Positions 1 through 10,909 of a stretch of 64,000 nt of DNA are shown here, one piece after another. Each line of letters begins with the position of its first letter. The stretch's first letter is position 1. The DNA comes from an uncultured Holophaga sp. (GTDB lineage: Bacteria > Acidobacteriota > Holophagae > Holophagales > Holophagaceae): NCBI RefSeq assembly GCF_963677305.1, contig NZ_OY781925.1:1203001-1267000 (forward strand), read 5' to 3'. A program made the position numbers and the translations under genes. The notes under the pieces are model-generated. The model saw nothing but the letters and a program-made list of their open reading frames with translations. It made no database searches and had not been told where the DNA came from.

Positions 1-753
1 AGAGGCGGGCTCCGAAGCTGATGGTGCGGCTGAGGTAGCGACCGGAGCGCCCGACCCTGGCCCGGACATGGGAGAGGTGCACAGCGTCATGGGACTCCAA
101 CTGGATCCGCTCGTGGCGGAGCTCTGCGTCCTCCCTGACCACCACCTCCACCACGGTGTTGGTGAGGTAGCTGCCCTGGCCGGAGTATTCTTCCACCAGG
201 TGCAGGTCAGCGCCCCGTTCCAGCACCACCAGGAGGCGGGGCAGGGAGCAGGTGTGGCCATCCTGGCGGGGGTCGGTCATGAAGCAGACGTGGAGCACAG
301 GCTCCACCCGCATGCCCTTGGGGACGTAGATGAATGCGCCGTCCTGGAAGCGGGCGGTGTTCAGGTTGGTGAAGGCGTCGCTGCTCTCGGGAGTGGCCAG
401 GCTGCCCAGGCAGGCGGCGGCTTCGGAGGCACTGGCGAGGCTCAGCATCCGCACCCCCGCAGGCAGGCCGGAGGTGTTGCTGTAGTGGGGGTCGTAGTGG
501 CCGTTGACGAAGACCAGCCGTGCCCCCCGGCTTTCGGGCAGGATGTGGCCGCGGATGTCTACGCAGGCATGGGGCGTCAGACGGGGGCACAGGGCCTTGA
601 GGGGGCTGAGGTCGGTGTACTTCCAGTCCTCGGCCTTGGGAGCGGGGTAGCCCTGGCCCGAAAGTCGGGCCTCGGCATCAGCCCGCAGGCTGTCCCAGGC
701 GGCGGGGCGGGGGGCCCCGGCGACCTCCGGCAGGAACGCGATGGCTTCGCTCA

Positions 754-754
<1 letters not shown>
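1..754 (-). CDS. sufD: Fe-S cluster assembly protein SufD (3' end outside window)
   Basis: SufD is a scaffold partner of SufB and SufC in the SUF pathway, which builds Fe-S clusters in the cytoplasm. The 251 visible codons begin MSEAIAFLPEVAG and contain the DWKYTDL segment near the N-terminus. A beta-helix core follows (AFIYVPKGMRVEPVLHVCF), parallel to the [11 protein letters not shown] stretch of SufB. The start ATG overlaps the sufC stop as TGATG, so sufB-sufC-sufD are translationally coupled. The C-terminal part, with the conserved His-rich SufD end, lies beyond base 1. The family call rests on the visible motifs plus synteny and is confident. Confidence 0.93.
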
Positions 755-1512
<758 letters not shown>

Positions 1513-1524
1513 TTCGAACTCCTA

Positions 1525-2964
<1,440 letters not shown>

Positions 2965-2991
2965 GGAAGGCTCCCAACTGTTTCTTATGAT

Positions 2992-3018
2992 GAAATCTTG
3001 ACCTAGAATGTCAACTAT
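2992..3018 (-). promoter_or_regulatory. Probable Rrf2/IscR-type operator in the sufB promoter
   Basis: The core is a perfect inverted repeat TTGAC-N7-GTCAA at 2998-3014. On the minus strand it reads ATAGTTGAC-N7-GTCAAG. The outer positions agree with the type-1 IscR consensus (ATA..GAC-N7-GTC), although the inner seven bases do not. It lies 34-50 nt before the sufB ATG, and its TTGACA could also be the -35 element. No clear -10 was found. Regulation of suf by an Rrf2 protein is known in many bacteria; the assignment here is inferred from the site alone. Confidence 0.5.
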
Positions 3019-3105
3019 AGATCCGGTGGTGGGGCCATCATCCGATCTCATTGTGAACATAGGCGCTTATCCGTGATGGGGGTGCCGAATCGAAAGGATG
3101 CAACC

Positions 3106-3726
3106 ATGACCTTTAAGTCCATGCAGGAGCGTTACAGCTACGCCATCGGGCTGGATGTCTGCGAAAACCTGAAGCACCAGGATCTGGATCTCGAGCTGGA
3201 GTGCTTCGTCGCAGGGTTCCGGGACGCCTTCACGGGTGCCGAGCCCCAGCTGGACGAGGCCCAGAAGGCCGATGTCCTGGAGCATCTCCAGCAGCTCCTG
3301 CAGTCCAAGCATGCCGCCCGGATGAAGGCCTCCTCCAGCCAGAACATCGAGGATGGGAAGCGCTTCCTGGAGCAGAACAAGAGCGCTGAGGGTGTGCAGG
3401 TCACCGAGAGCGGTCTGCAGTACAAGGTCCTCCAGGAAGGTACCGGGGCCAAGCCCCGTCTGGTGGACACCGTCACCACCCACTACCGCGGCACCCTGCT
3501 GAACGGCAAGGAGTTCGACAGCTCCTACCGTCGCGGTGAGCCCGCCTCCTTCCCCGTGGGCGGCGTGATCCCCGGCTGGACGGAAGCGCTTCAGCTCATG
3601 AGCGTCGGCTCCAAGTGGCAGCTCTTCGTCCCCTCCGACCTGGCTTACGGTCCCCGTGGTGCCGGCCAGGACATCGAGCCCCACAGCACCCTGATCTTCG
3701 AAGTGGAACTGCTGGGCATCCAGTAG
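3106..3726 (+). CDS. fklB: FKBP-type peptidyl-prolyl cis-trans isomerase, FklB-like
   Basis: This is a prolyl isomerase and folding helper of 206 aa, the same length as E. coli FklB (FKBP22). An alpha-helical dimerisation region (about residues 1-95, SYAIGLDVCENL...) precedes the FKBP domain. The domain shows TESGLQYKVLQEGTG, HYRGTLLNGKEFDSS, FPVGGVIPGWTEAL and the ending STLIFEVELLGI. The start at 3106 is chosen because AAAGGA precedes it at good spacing and the protein then begins MTFKSMQERYSYAIG. A start at 3073 is possible but less likely. There is no signal peptide, so a cytoplasmic location is inferred. It is divergent from sufB. Confidence 0.93.
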   Translation: MTFKSMQERYSYAIGLDVCENLKHQDLDLELECFVAGFRDAFTGAEPQLDEAQKADVLEHLQQLLQSKHAARMKASSSQNIEDGKRFLEQNKSAEGVQVTESGLQYKVLQEGTGAKPRLVDTVTTHYRGTLLNGKEFDSSYRRGEPASFPVGGVIPGWTEALQLMSVGSKWQLFVPSDLAYGPRGAGQDIEPHSTLIFEVELLGIQ

Positions 3727-3759
3727 GGGCTCTCAGCCCTTCCAATCCCGCGGGATCCC

Positions 3760-3797
3760 AAGCGCCCGGATCGCCCGAAAGGCCGGTCCGGGCGCTT
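3760..3797 (+). terminator. Strong hairpin after fklB
   Basis: Perfect 11-bp inverted arms (AAGCGCCCGGA and its complement) enclose a 16-nt loop that can itself pair. It lies 34 nt after the fklB stop and 38 nt before the guaD start. There is no U-tract after the 3' arm, so it is either a weak intrinsic terminator or a leader hairpin of guaD. Confidence 0.5.
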
Positions 3798-3834
3798 GGT
3801 CTGTAATGGGGTTCGGGTAGGGGATACTGATGAC

Positions 3835-5181
3835 ATGTCCTCGACCTGCCGCCCCATTGCGCACCGGGCCTCGCTCCTCCATCTCCTGGGTGACCCCGCT
3901 TCGCCGGGAGCGGTGGCGTTCTGGGAGGACGGGCTGCTTTGGGTGGAGGAGGGCCGGATCAAGGCGGTGGGGCCCGCCCGGGAGCTGCTGCCGCTGCCGG
4001 AGAGCGTGGAGCTGCGGGAGCACCCGCACCACCTCATCATCCCGGGGCTCATCGACGCCCATGTGCACTACCCCCAGACGGGCATGATCGCCTCCCACGG
4101 CGAGCAGTTGCTCGACTGGCTCAATACCTACACCTTTCCCACGGAAGCAGCCTTCGGCGACCCGGTCCATGCCCGCAGGGTGGCCGAGACCTTCCTGGAC
4201 GAGCTGCTGCGGAACGGCACCACCACGGCGGCAGTCTTCTGCACGGTGCACCCGGAGTCCGTGGATGCCTTCTTCAGGGCAGCCCAGGCCCGGGGGCTCT
4301 GCATGGCGGCTGGGAAGGTCCTGATGGACCGCCACGCCCCGGAGGGCCTCCTGGATACGGCGGGGCAGGGGGAGGAGGAGTCCCGCCAGCTCATGGAACG
4401 CTGGCGTGGGGTGGACCGCCTCCGCTACGCCATCACCCCCCGCTTCGCGCCGACCTCCACCGTGGAGCAGCTGGCCTCCGCCGGGCGCCTGCTGCGGGAG
4501 GAGCCGGGATGCCTCATGCAGACCCATCTCTCCGAGAACCTCGGGGAGATGGCCTGGGTGCGGGCGCTCTTCCCGGAGGCCCTGGACTACCTGGATGTCT
4601 ACGACCGGGCCGGGCTCCTGGGCGAGCGAAGCCTTCTCGCCCACGGCATCCACCTGGGGGACCGGGAGCTGGACCGTCTGGCGGAGACGGGCGCCAGCAT
4701 CGTCCACTGCCCCAGCTCCAACCTCTTCCTGGGCTCGGGTCTCATGGACTGGCCCCGGCTGCGCGCCCATGGCGTCCGGGTGGCTCTGGGGACGGATGTG
4801 GGGGCGGGCACCAGCTTCTCCCTCCTGCGGACCATGGGGGAGGCCTACAAGGTCCAGCAGCTCCGGGGCCACAGCCTGGACCCCTTCCAGTCTTTCCATG
4901 CGGCAACCCTCGGCGCGGCTGAGGCTCTGGGCCTGGCTCACCGCCTGGGCAACCTCCAGCCCGGCAAGGATGCGGACTTTGTGCTGCTCGACCTGGAGGC
5001 CACACCGCTCTTGGCTTTCCGGCGGAGGAGCTGCCGGGGGGGGCGGGAGTTGCTCTTCCTGTTGCAGACCCTCGGCGATGATCGCCTGGTCCAGGAGACC
5101 TACGCGTTGGGCGCGTGCCGCTTCCAGCGCTCGGGGGAATGCCGGGGGCGTGCCCGGGCCTCCGATGGAGACCGTGGCTGA
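3835..5181 (+). CDS. guaD: Guanine deaminase
   Basis: This amidohydrolase converts guanine to xanthine and ammonia in purine salvage. The 448-aa protein carries the family hallmark HVHYPQTGMIASHGEQLL (metal ligands His76 and His78), followed by DWLNTYTFPTE. Further conserved parts are MQTHLSEN (His ligand), LLAHGIHLGD, IVHCPSSNLFLGSG and ALGTDVGAGTSFSLL (Asp ligand). The start MSSTCRPIAHRASLLH at 3835 fits family N-termini; an in-frame codon at 3796 would add an unconserved tail. It is transcribed alone, between a hairpin and a 350-nt gap. Confidence 0.95.
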   Translation: MSSTCRPIAHRASLLHLLGDPASPGAVAFWEDGLLWVEEGRIKAVGPARELLPLPESVELREHPHHLIIPGLIDAHVHYPQTGMIASHGEQLLDWLNTYTFPTEAAFGDPVHARRVAETFLDELLRNGTTTAAVFCTVHPESVDAFFRAAQARGLCMAAGKVLMDRHAPEGLLDTAGQGEEESRQLMERWRGVDRLRYAITPRFAPTSTVEQLASAGRLLREEPGCLMQTHLSENLGEMAWVRALFPEALDYLDVYDRAGLLGERSLLAHGIHLGDRELDRLAETGASIVHCPSSNLFLGSGLMDWPRLRAHGVRVALGTDVGAGTSFSLLRTMGEAYKVQQLRGHSLDPFQSFHAATLGAAEALGLAHRLGNLQPGKDADFVLLDLEATPLLAFRRRSCRGGRELLFLLQTLGDDRLVQETYALGACRFQRSGECRGRARASDGDRG

Positions 5182-5534
5182 AACCGTAGGAGCCCCTCCA
5201 GTCTCTGACAGGGGCAGGCCCCAGCATGGGGCCCGCGTCCGGGCACGGGACTGTCTGAGGCGGTCGGTGTGCGCTGCACACCTCAGTGCCGTCCGGACCA
5301 TTGATTGGACAGGCGCATTGCTCCATTGGCCTAGCAGGATGCACGTTCCGCCCCTGGATAGAGGACAGGCCCGTCGGGCCAGCCGCCCGACTGCTAGACC
5401 GGCCAGCCGCCCGACTGCTAGACTGGCCACCGCACGGATCCCGCTGGGGCCGAGGACCCGTGTGGAGGCGTCGCCTGGTGCGGGGAGGGTTCACACTATG
5501 CCTCTTCGTCTGTTGCCCCTGAAAAGGGTTGTCT
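5182..5534. other. Intergenic region, no supported gene
   Basis: Between guaD and the first GT9 gene no reading frame looks like a protein. The only structure seen is a short tandem repeat at 5377-5424. An AAAAGGG ribosome-binding site for the next gene sits at 5522-5528. A promoter for the glycosyltransferase pair presumably lies here, but no convincing -35/-10 pair was found. Confidence 0.6.
5377..5424. repeat. 24-nt direct repeat, two copies
   Basis: Two adjacent 24-nt units, each beginning GGCCAGCCGCCCGACTGC, differ only in the last base. The first few bases of a third unit follow. The repeat is in a non-coding gap, so it may be replication slippage; no function is evident. Confidence 0.7.
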
Positions 5535-6641
5535 ATGCTCACACGCTTCCTCCGCAACGGTCTCCGGTGCATCCGGAAGCGGCGGGACAGGGTGAGGCGC
5601 CGCTTGGGTCTGGCGCTCTTTGATCGCCCTCTGCGCCAGAGGGGCCACCCAGAAGTGCCGGAGACTTGGCTCTTCATCCGATGGGATGGCAAGCTCGGGG
5701 ACGCCTTCGTCACCTCCTGGATCTACGCAGAGATCAAGCGGCACCATCCCAAGGCGAGGGTTGAGGTGCTCACCACGCCCGAGGCGGCTTGGCTCTTCAG
5801 GCAGACTCCCGGCGTGGACAGGGTCCATCTCTGCGGCAGGCGGCCCAGCTACGCGGCTCTGGCAGCTTTGGCACGGAGCCTGGGAAGGGTTGAGGTCCTG
5901 GTCCACTTCGTACGGGAATTCAAGATGAGGGATCTCTTCTTCATCGAGAGGTTGGGGCCTGCCCATGTGGCCTCCCTGGATGACTGCCCCAGGTGTGTGG
6001 ACCTGAAGATGGGTGCCCGGACCGCCCACCGGCACATGGTGGACAAGTACGCCGACCTGCTTCATCTGCTGGGGATCGAGGTGGGCAGGATCCATTATTC
6101 GATTCCCTCCAGCGAGCCCCAGGCCAAGGCCCTCGACCGGATATGGCCCTCGGGCCCGGTGATCGCCCTCAATCCCTGGGGGGCCGGGAGGGCCCGCAGG
6201 ATGACGGATGAGAGTCTTTCCCGACTGTTGGAGGCGGTTCATGCGGGCATCCCCCAGGCCCGGATCTGTCTCCTCTTTGCCCCCGACCGGACGGCGGAGG
6301 CCCTGGCCCAGTGCAAGGGGCGTCCTTGGGCCTTCTGCTTCCGCCAAAGCCGCCACATCCTGGACGTGGCCTCCCAGATCCGCCGCTCCCGTGCGGTCAT
6401 CAGTGTGGACACCTCCACGGTCCACCTGGCGGTGGGTCTGGACAAGCCCCTCTTCGGGCTCTATAACCCCGACCCGGTGACCTGGACTGACTGGGCGCCC
6501 CGCCATGCCCAGGCCGAAGTGGTCTTCTCCCTGGAACCCCACCCCTACGACATCAATTCGCTGCCCTGGGACACCCTCCCTGCCCTCCTGCAGGGTTGGT
6601 GGGCACACAAGGTCCTCCGCCCGGAGGGATGGGCATGCTGA
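5535..6641 (+). CDS. Glycosyltransferase family 9 (heptosyltransferase-like)
   Basis: This predicted 368-aa GT9 enzyme probably adds a sugar to the LPS core on the cytoplasmic side of the inner membrane. It has the N-terminal RWDGKLGDAFVTSWIYAEI segment (the DxxGD-type region of GT9) and a C-terminal half with VIALNPWGAG and AVISVDTSTVHLAVGLDKPLFGLY, the typical donor-binding end. The Lys/Arg-rich first 25 residues may sit on the membrane. ATG 5535 is chosen over TTG 5529 because AAAAGGG lies 6 nt upstream of it. The next GT9 gene overlaps its end by 7 nt, so the two form a pair. The substrate is unknown. Confidence 0.85.
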   Translation: MLTRFLRNGLRCIRKRRDRVRRRLGLALFDRPLRQRGHPEVPETWLFIRWDGKLGDAFVTSWIYAEIKRHHPKARVEVLTTPEAAWLFRQTPGVDRVHLCGRRPSYAALAALARSLGRVEVLVHFVREFKMRDLFFIERLGPAHVASLDDCPRCVDLKMGARTAHRHMVDKYADLLHLLGIEVGRIHYSIPSSEPQAKALDRIWPSGPVIALNPWGAGRARRMTDESLSRLLEAVHAGIPQARICLLFAPDRTAEALAQCKGRPWAFCFRQSRHILDVASQIRRSRAVISVDTSTVHLAVGLDKPLFGLYNPDPVTWTDWAPRHAQAEVVFSLEPHPYDINSLPWDTLPALLQGWWAHKVLRPEGWAC

Positions 6642-7744
6642 TTCCCCTTCGGACGACCCCTCTCCGGAAGGCTGTCACCCGCTTCCTCTGTCGCGGACTG
6701 GTCCCCCTCCTCCCCAGGTCGGGATCTGACGCACAGAGCATCCTGGTGATCTCCACTGATGGGCTGGGGGATGCCTTCCTGAGACTTGGTCTGGTGCATG
6801 CCCTTGCCCAGCGGCATGGGGCCGGGCAGGTCAAGATCCTCACCCGGGCCTCGGCCGCCCCGCTCTACCGTGCGATGGGGCTGGAGACCCTCCTCTACCG
6901 GGATCGATGCTGCACCAGCCCCATCCATCGCCTGAGGCTCCTGGGCCGTCTCCGGCACCTCGGGATCCGGCAGATCCATGTCCTGAACTTCATCTGTGAC
7001 GAGGACCTGCACCAGTTCTTTCCGGAGGTGGCGCGTATCGGCTTCAGCCACCGCCATGAACCCGGGCGAGACCGGTTCCTCACCCGGGTGATCCCCCCTG
7101 GTGACTACGTGGGGGACGCTCTGGCTGCCTATGGTCAGGCCACGGGCCTTTCCGGGGCCGATATGGACAACCGTCAGCTCCTGCCGGGGACCGGGTCCCA
7201 TCCGAGCGGGCGGACGATCCTGCTCGCGGTGGGGGCGTCCAATCGTAACCGCATGATGCGCCTGGAGAACCTGGCTGGGATCCTCCGGCACCTGCTCGAC
7301 CGCCTGCCTGAGGCGCACTTCGTGATGGTGGGCCATGGCCCCCGGGAGACGGACTATGCCCGGGGACTCCAGCAGCGGTTACCAGGGAATCGCCTGGAGA
7401 GCCGGGTCGGCCAACTGGGGCTTGAGGATCTGATCCAGCAGGTCCAGGGTGCCGCTCTGGTCATAGGTTTCGATTCTTCTGTCTACAACCTGGCCTTCAC
7501 CCTCAGGAAGCCGACTCTGTGCCTGGCGGGGGACAACGAGCTGGTCCTGCACCGTCGGCCCTGGGTGAAACCCGTCCTGGGAGACGGGCTGCCTTACGGC
7601 GCAGACGACGGCCTGGGCTGTGACCGGCTCAATTCAGTCAGGCCCGACCAAGTCCTGGAGGCGGTGCTCACCCTCCTTCCCTGGGGGGAGAGTGAGCGCC
7701 GCTTCCGGGATCTGGATGTGGAAGCTCAGTCGATCCACTCGTAG
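6635..7744 (+). CDS. Glycosyltransferase family 9 (heptosyltransferase-like), second copy
   Basis: This 369-aa paralogue of the preceding gene has the same layout. ILVISTDGLGDAFLRLGLVHAL is the N-terminal nucleotide-sugar fold. ILLAVGASNRNRMMRLENLAGIL and ALVIGFDSSVYNLAFTLRKPTLCLAGDN form the C-terminal donor site. The ATG at 6635 sits 7 nt after GGAGG and overlaps the upstream stop. The 3' end runs 19 nt into the convergent feoC. A role in LPS core assembly is inferred from the family. Confidence 0.82.
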   Translation: MLIPLRTTPLRKAVTRFLCRGLVPLLPRSGSDAQSILVISTDGLGDAFLRLGLVHALAQRHGAGQVKILTRASAAPLYRAMGLETLLYRDRCCTSPIHRLRLLGRLRHLGIRQIHVLNFICDEDLHQFFPEVARIGFSHRHEPGRDRFLTRVIPPGDYVGDALAAYGQATGLSGADMDNRQLLPGTGSHPSGRTILLAVGASNRNRMMRLENLAGILRHLLDRLPEAHFVMVGHGPRETDYARGLQQRLPGNRLESRVGQLGLEDLIQQVQGAALVIGFDSSVYNLAFTLRKPTLCLAGDNELVLHRRPWVKPVLGDGLPYGADDGLGCDRLNSVRPDQVLEAVLTLLPWGESERRFRDLDVEAQSIHS

Positions 7745-7962
7745 AGGATCTTGTCGTTCCCGCAGGTCTGTCCGCAGGAGCAGCCTGACTTGGTGGAGCC
7801 GCAGGCGCCCGTGAGCAGAGTGCGGGTCAGGCGCCCCTTGTGGATCCAGGGCTCCAGCATGCCCTCCATGGCGCTGGGGTCGGTGCGGAAGCGGTAGGCC
7901 AGGTCTGCCAGGGTGGCCTGGTGGCGCTCCTTGAGGTAGTTCTTGATTTCACCGAGGATCAT
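7726..7962 (-). CDS. feoC: FeoC-like winged-helix protein with Cys-rich tail
   Basis: This 78-aa protein begins MILGEIKNYLKERHQATLADLAYRFRTDP, a small winged-helix fold of the FeoC type, and ends with five cysteines in the stretch CGSTKSGCSCGQTCG. In FeoC proteins the Cys cluster binds an Fe-S cluster or senses oxygen, and the protein stabilises or regulates FeoB. It is the last gene of the feo operon, 11 nt after feoB, and overlaps the convergent GT9 gene by 19 nt. Call based on size, fold-like N-terminus, Cys tail and position. Confidence 0.85.
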   Translation of the reverse strand: MILGEIKNYLKERHQATLADLAYRFRTDPSAMEGMLEPWIHKGRLTRTLLTGACGSTKSGCSCGQTCGNDKILYEWID

Positions 7963-7973
7963 GGATGCTCCTC

Positions 7974-10310
7974 TCAGGACCGGGGGCGGCCCAGGGCCAG
8001 GGGTGCCATGCGTTCCGCTTTCTGCCCCAGGTGGCGCAGGGTGGCGATGACGGCGGCCAGGAGGACCAGGGTGAAGACGATCCAGGACGTGGTCCCGGCG
8101 GGGTGCTGGCCGAAGGTGGCTGCCTGGTAGAACACCGTGGAGCCCAGGTAGGCGAGGCCAGTGGTCCAGGCTCCCACGAAGAGGGTCCAGCGCAGGTTGG
8201 TCTCCCGGTAGACTGCGGCGATGGCGGCCGCGCAGGGGAAGTAGAGCAGGATGAACATCAGGTAGGCGAAGGCTCCGGCCTTGCCATCGAAGAGGGCCAC
8301 CATGGCGCCGAAGGTACTGGCGTCGACCTTCTGCTCCTCGGCTGCGGTCTGGGTATTGCTCACATCCCCCACCGAGATGCCCAGGGGATCCGTAAGCTTG
8401 CCGCCCAGCTCCTTGAGCTTCTCGGGGATGGTGGCGAAGGCGCCGGCCAGGGCGTGGCCAAGGTGGAAGCCTTCCTCGGGCTTTTCGGCCTCCACCGCAG
8501 TTCCGCCCTCGGGCTTCATCTGGGTGTAGGCGGAGTTGAGGGTGCCCACCACGGCCTCCTTGGCGAAGATGCCGGTGAAGATGCCGACGGTGGCGGGCCA
8601 GTTCTCCTCTTTGATGCCCAGGGGCTTGAAGATGGGGGTGATGGAGCGGCCGACGGCGCTCAGGACGGACTTGCCGTTCTGCTCATTGCCGAAGGAGCCG
8701 TCGGGACCCATTGAATTAAAGAATGAGAGGATCATCACCAGGGGCACCAGGAGTTTGCCGGCCCGGAAGAGGAAGGCCTTGAGGCGGTCCCAGGCGTGGA
8801 CCAGGATGCCCCGGGGGCTGGGGATGTGGTAGGGGGGCAGCTCCATGACGAAGGGGGTGATCTCGCCCTTGAGCAGGGTGTTCTTGAGAACCAGGCCGGT
8901 GAAGACGGCGAAGGCGATGCCCAGGAGGTAGAGCCCGAAGACGATGTTCTGGCCGCTGGCGGGGAAGAAGGCCGCAGCGAAGAGAGCGTAGACCGGCAGG
9001 CGGGCGCCGCAGGACATGAAGGGGATCATGGCGATGGAGAGGGTGCGGTCCCTCTGGTTCTCCAGGGTCCGAGTGGCCATGGTGGCGGGGACGTTGCAGC
9101 CGAAGCCCACCAGGAGGGGCACGAAGGCCTTGCCGGGCAGGCCCAGGAGGCGCATGAAGCGGTCCATGACGAAGGCGGCGCGGGCCATGTAGCCCGAGTC
9201 CTCCAGGATGCAGAGGCAGAGGAACATGAAGCCGATGGGAGGGATGAAGGTGGCCATGGTCTGGACGCCCCCGCCCAGGCCCTTGGCCAGGAGGGTGGTA
9301 AGCCACTCGGGGCTGCCCATGAGGCCCAGCAGGTGCCCGAAGCCGTCTACGAAGATCGCCCCGGCGAACTGGTCGAAGAAGTCGATGAAGGCGCCACCGA
9401 GGTTGATGGTGATCATGAACATCAGGTACATGGCCACCAGGAAGATGGGAATGCCCCAGATGCGGCTGAGCACCACCTTGTCGATGCGGTCCGAGGTGGT
9501 CTGCTCCAGGCGGCCCTCCCGCTTCACGGTGGCGGCCACGAGGGCGCCAATGGCCTCATAGCGGCTGTCGGCCATCAGGATGTCCGCTTCCTCTCCCATG
9601 GATGCCTCGATGGCGGCAAGCTGGGCCTCCGCCAGGATGAGCGACTCGGGGCCTACCAGGGCGCGGAGGGTGGGATCAGACTCCAGGAGCTTCAGGGCTC
9701 CCCAGCGGGGCTCCATGCGGGCAGTCTTCAGGGCGGGCTCGATGGCGGGGAGCAGGGTTGCGACCGCCTCTTGAATGGCCACGGGGTAGTCCACCAGGTT
9801 GGTGCCCGGGCGGCGCAGGGGGGCGGCCATCGCGATGGCGTCCCGGAGCGCCGCCAAGCCATCCTGCCTGGCCGCCACCAGGGGGATGACAGGGCAGCCC
9901 AGGCGCGCCTCCAGGGCGGGCACATCAATGGATACCTGATTCTGCTTGGCCAGGTCCATCATGTTGAGGGCCACCACCATGGGGACCCGCATCTCCAGGA
10001 GCTGGACTGTCAGGTAGAGGTTCCGCTCCAGATTGGAGGCATCCAGGATGTTCACCACCAGGTCGGCATCGCCGGAGAGGAGGTAGTCCCGGGAGACCTT
10101 TTCATCCAGGGAGGCGGCGGAGAGGGAGTAGATGCCCGGGAGGTCCACCACCTCCACCGGGAGGCCCTTGTGATCGTATTCCCCGGACTTCCGGTCCACC
10201 GTGACGCCGGGCCAGTTGCCCACCCGCTGACGGGTGCCGGTCAGGGCATTGAAGAGCGTGGTCTTGCCGCAGTTGGGGTTGCCCGCCAGGGCGATGGTGC
10301 ACTCACTCAT
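7974..10310 (-). CDS. feoB: Ferrous iron transport protein B
   Basis: FeoB is the inner-membrane GTP-dependent Fe(II) permease. The 778-aa protein has the N-terminal G domain: G1 GNPNCGKTT (residues 10-18), G3 DLPGIYSL and G4 NMMD. A helical GDI-like region follows, then the polytopic membrane domain with two Gate regions (one including FVPLLVGFGCNVPA and the later KEAVVGTL). The C-terminal helices end near RHLGQKAERM. Length is typical. It overlaps the upstream feoA by 8 nt. Confidence 0.97.
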   Translation of the reverse strand: MSECTIALAGNPNCGKTTLFNALTGTRQRVGNWPGVTVDRKSGEYDHKGLPVEVVDLPGIYSLSAASLDEKVSRDYLLSGDADLVVNILDASNLERNLYLTVQLLEMRVPMVVALNMMDLAKQNQVSIDVPALEARLGCPVIPLVAARQDGLAALRDAIAMAAPLRRPGTNLVDYPVAIQEAVATLLPAIEPALKTARMEPRWGALKLLESDPTLRALVGPESLILAEAQLAAIEASMGEEADILMADSRYEAIGALVAATVKREGRLEQTTSDRIDKVVLSRIWGIPIFLVAMYLMFMITINLGGAFIDFFDQFAGAIFVDGFGHLLGLMGSPEWLTTLLAKGLGGGVQTMATFIPPIGFMFLCLCILEDSGYMARAAFVMDRFMRLLGLPGKAFVPLLVGFGCNVPATMATRTLENQRDRTLSIAMIPFMSCGARLPVYALFAAAFFPASGQNIVFGLYLLGIAFAVFTGLVLKNTLLKGEITPFVMELPPYHIPSPRGILVHAWDRLKAFLFRAGKLLVPLVMILSFFNSMGPDGSFGNEQNGKSVLSAVGRSITPIFKPLGIKEENWPATVGIFTGIFAKEAVVGTLNSAYTQMKPEGGTAVEAEKPEEGFHLGHALAGAFATIPEKLKELGGKLTDPLGISVGDVSNTQTAAEEQKVDASTFGAMVALFDGKAGAFAYLMFILLYFPCAAAIAAVYRETNLRWTLFVGAWTTGLAYLGSTVFYQAATFGQHPAGTTSWIVFTLVLLAAVIATLRHLGQKAERMAPLALGRPRS

Positions 10311-10548
10311 GGATTCCTCCCGTCTCGACCAGCAGGGCCGAGGCCTCTTGACGCCGCAGGGTCAGGTTGAAGCCCCGCACCTGGAGCTCCACCGGATCCC
10401 CCATGGGCGCGATCCGCGAGATCCTGAATTCGGTACCACGGGTCAGACCCATGGCCATGAGCCGCTCCCGGTACCCGGCGCTGCCCTTTTCGTAGCCAGC
10501 CACCGTTCCGGTGTCGCCGACCTGCATGTCCCTGAGGCTTGTCTTCAT
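10303..10548 (-). CDS. feoA: FeoA-domain protein (proximal to feoB)
   Basis: This 81-aa SH3-like protein reads MKTSLRDMQVGDTGTVAGYEKGSAGYRERLMAMGLTRGTEF in separate family segments: the GDTGTV start, YRERLMAMGLTRG, PVELQVRGFNLTLRRQEA. FeoA proteins act on the cytoplasmic side of FeoB. The ATG at 10548 overlaps the stop of a second FeoA-domain gene (TGATG), and its own stop overlaps feoB. It is the more canonical of the two copies. Confidence 0.93.
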   Translation of the reverse strand: MKTSLRDMQVGDTGTVAGYEKGSAGYRERLMAMGLTRGTEFRISRIAPMGDPVELQVRGFNLTLRRQEASALLVETGGIHE

Positions 10549-10874
10549 CACATGTTTCCTTTCACCGGGATGACCTGGATCTTCTGGGCCATGCCTCCCC
10601 CCAGGAAGAGGCGGGTGCTGCCGCTGGCCACCAGTACCCGGCCGTCCTGACCGTTGTTGAGGATTTGGAGCTCCGTCCCGGGCTGGAGGCCCATGCCGGC
10701 CATCCGGTTCTGGAAGGTGCTGCCGCCCTGGAGGGCGACGATGCGGACCCTGTCGCCCTCTTGGGAGAGCCGCAGGGGGAAGCCCCCCTTTGCCGGTTCT
10801 TCGGAAGGGATGGGCGGGGAGGAGGGGCTGGAGAGGAACTGGACGGGTACCGGTAGGGAGAGCGCGTTTGCCAT
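10548..10874 (-). CDS. FeoA-domain protein with N-terminal extension
   Basis: This 108-aa protein has a low-complexity Pro/Ser N-terminus (about 40 residues) followed by a FeoA fold: FPLRLSQEGDRVRIVALQGG, FQNRMAGMGLQPGTELQIL, RLFLGGGMAQKIQVI. It is the first gene of the feo operon. ATG 10874 has AGAGG upstream; in-frame ATGs at 10919 and 10964 would place the start on or beyond the Fur-like box and are less likely. Doubled FeoA genes are known in other feo operons; the role of this divergent copy is not established. Confidence 0.85.
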   Translation of the reverse strand: MANALSLPVPVQFLSSPSSPPIPSEEPAKGGFPLRLSQEGDRVRIVALQGGSTFQNRMAGMGLQPGTELQILNNGQDGRVLVASGSTRLFLGGGMAQKIQVIPVKGNM

Positions 10875-10909
10875 GGGGCCTCTGGGTGGGGCGTCTGATT
10901 GGTCGGAAT

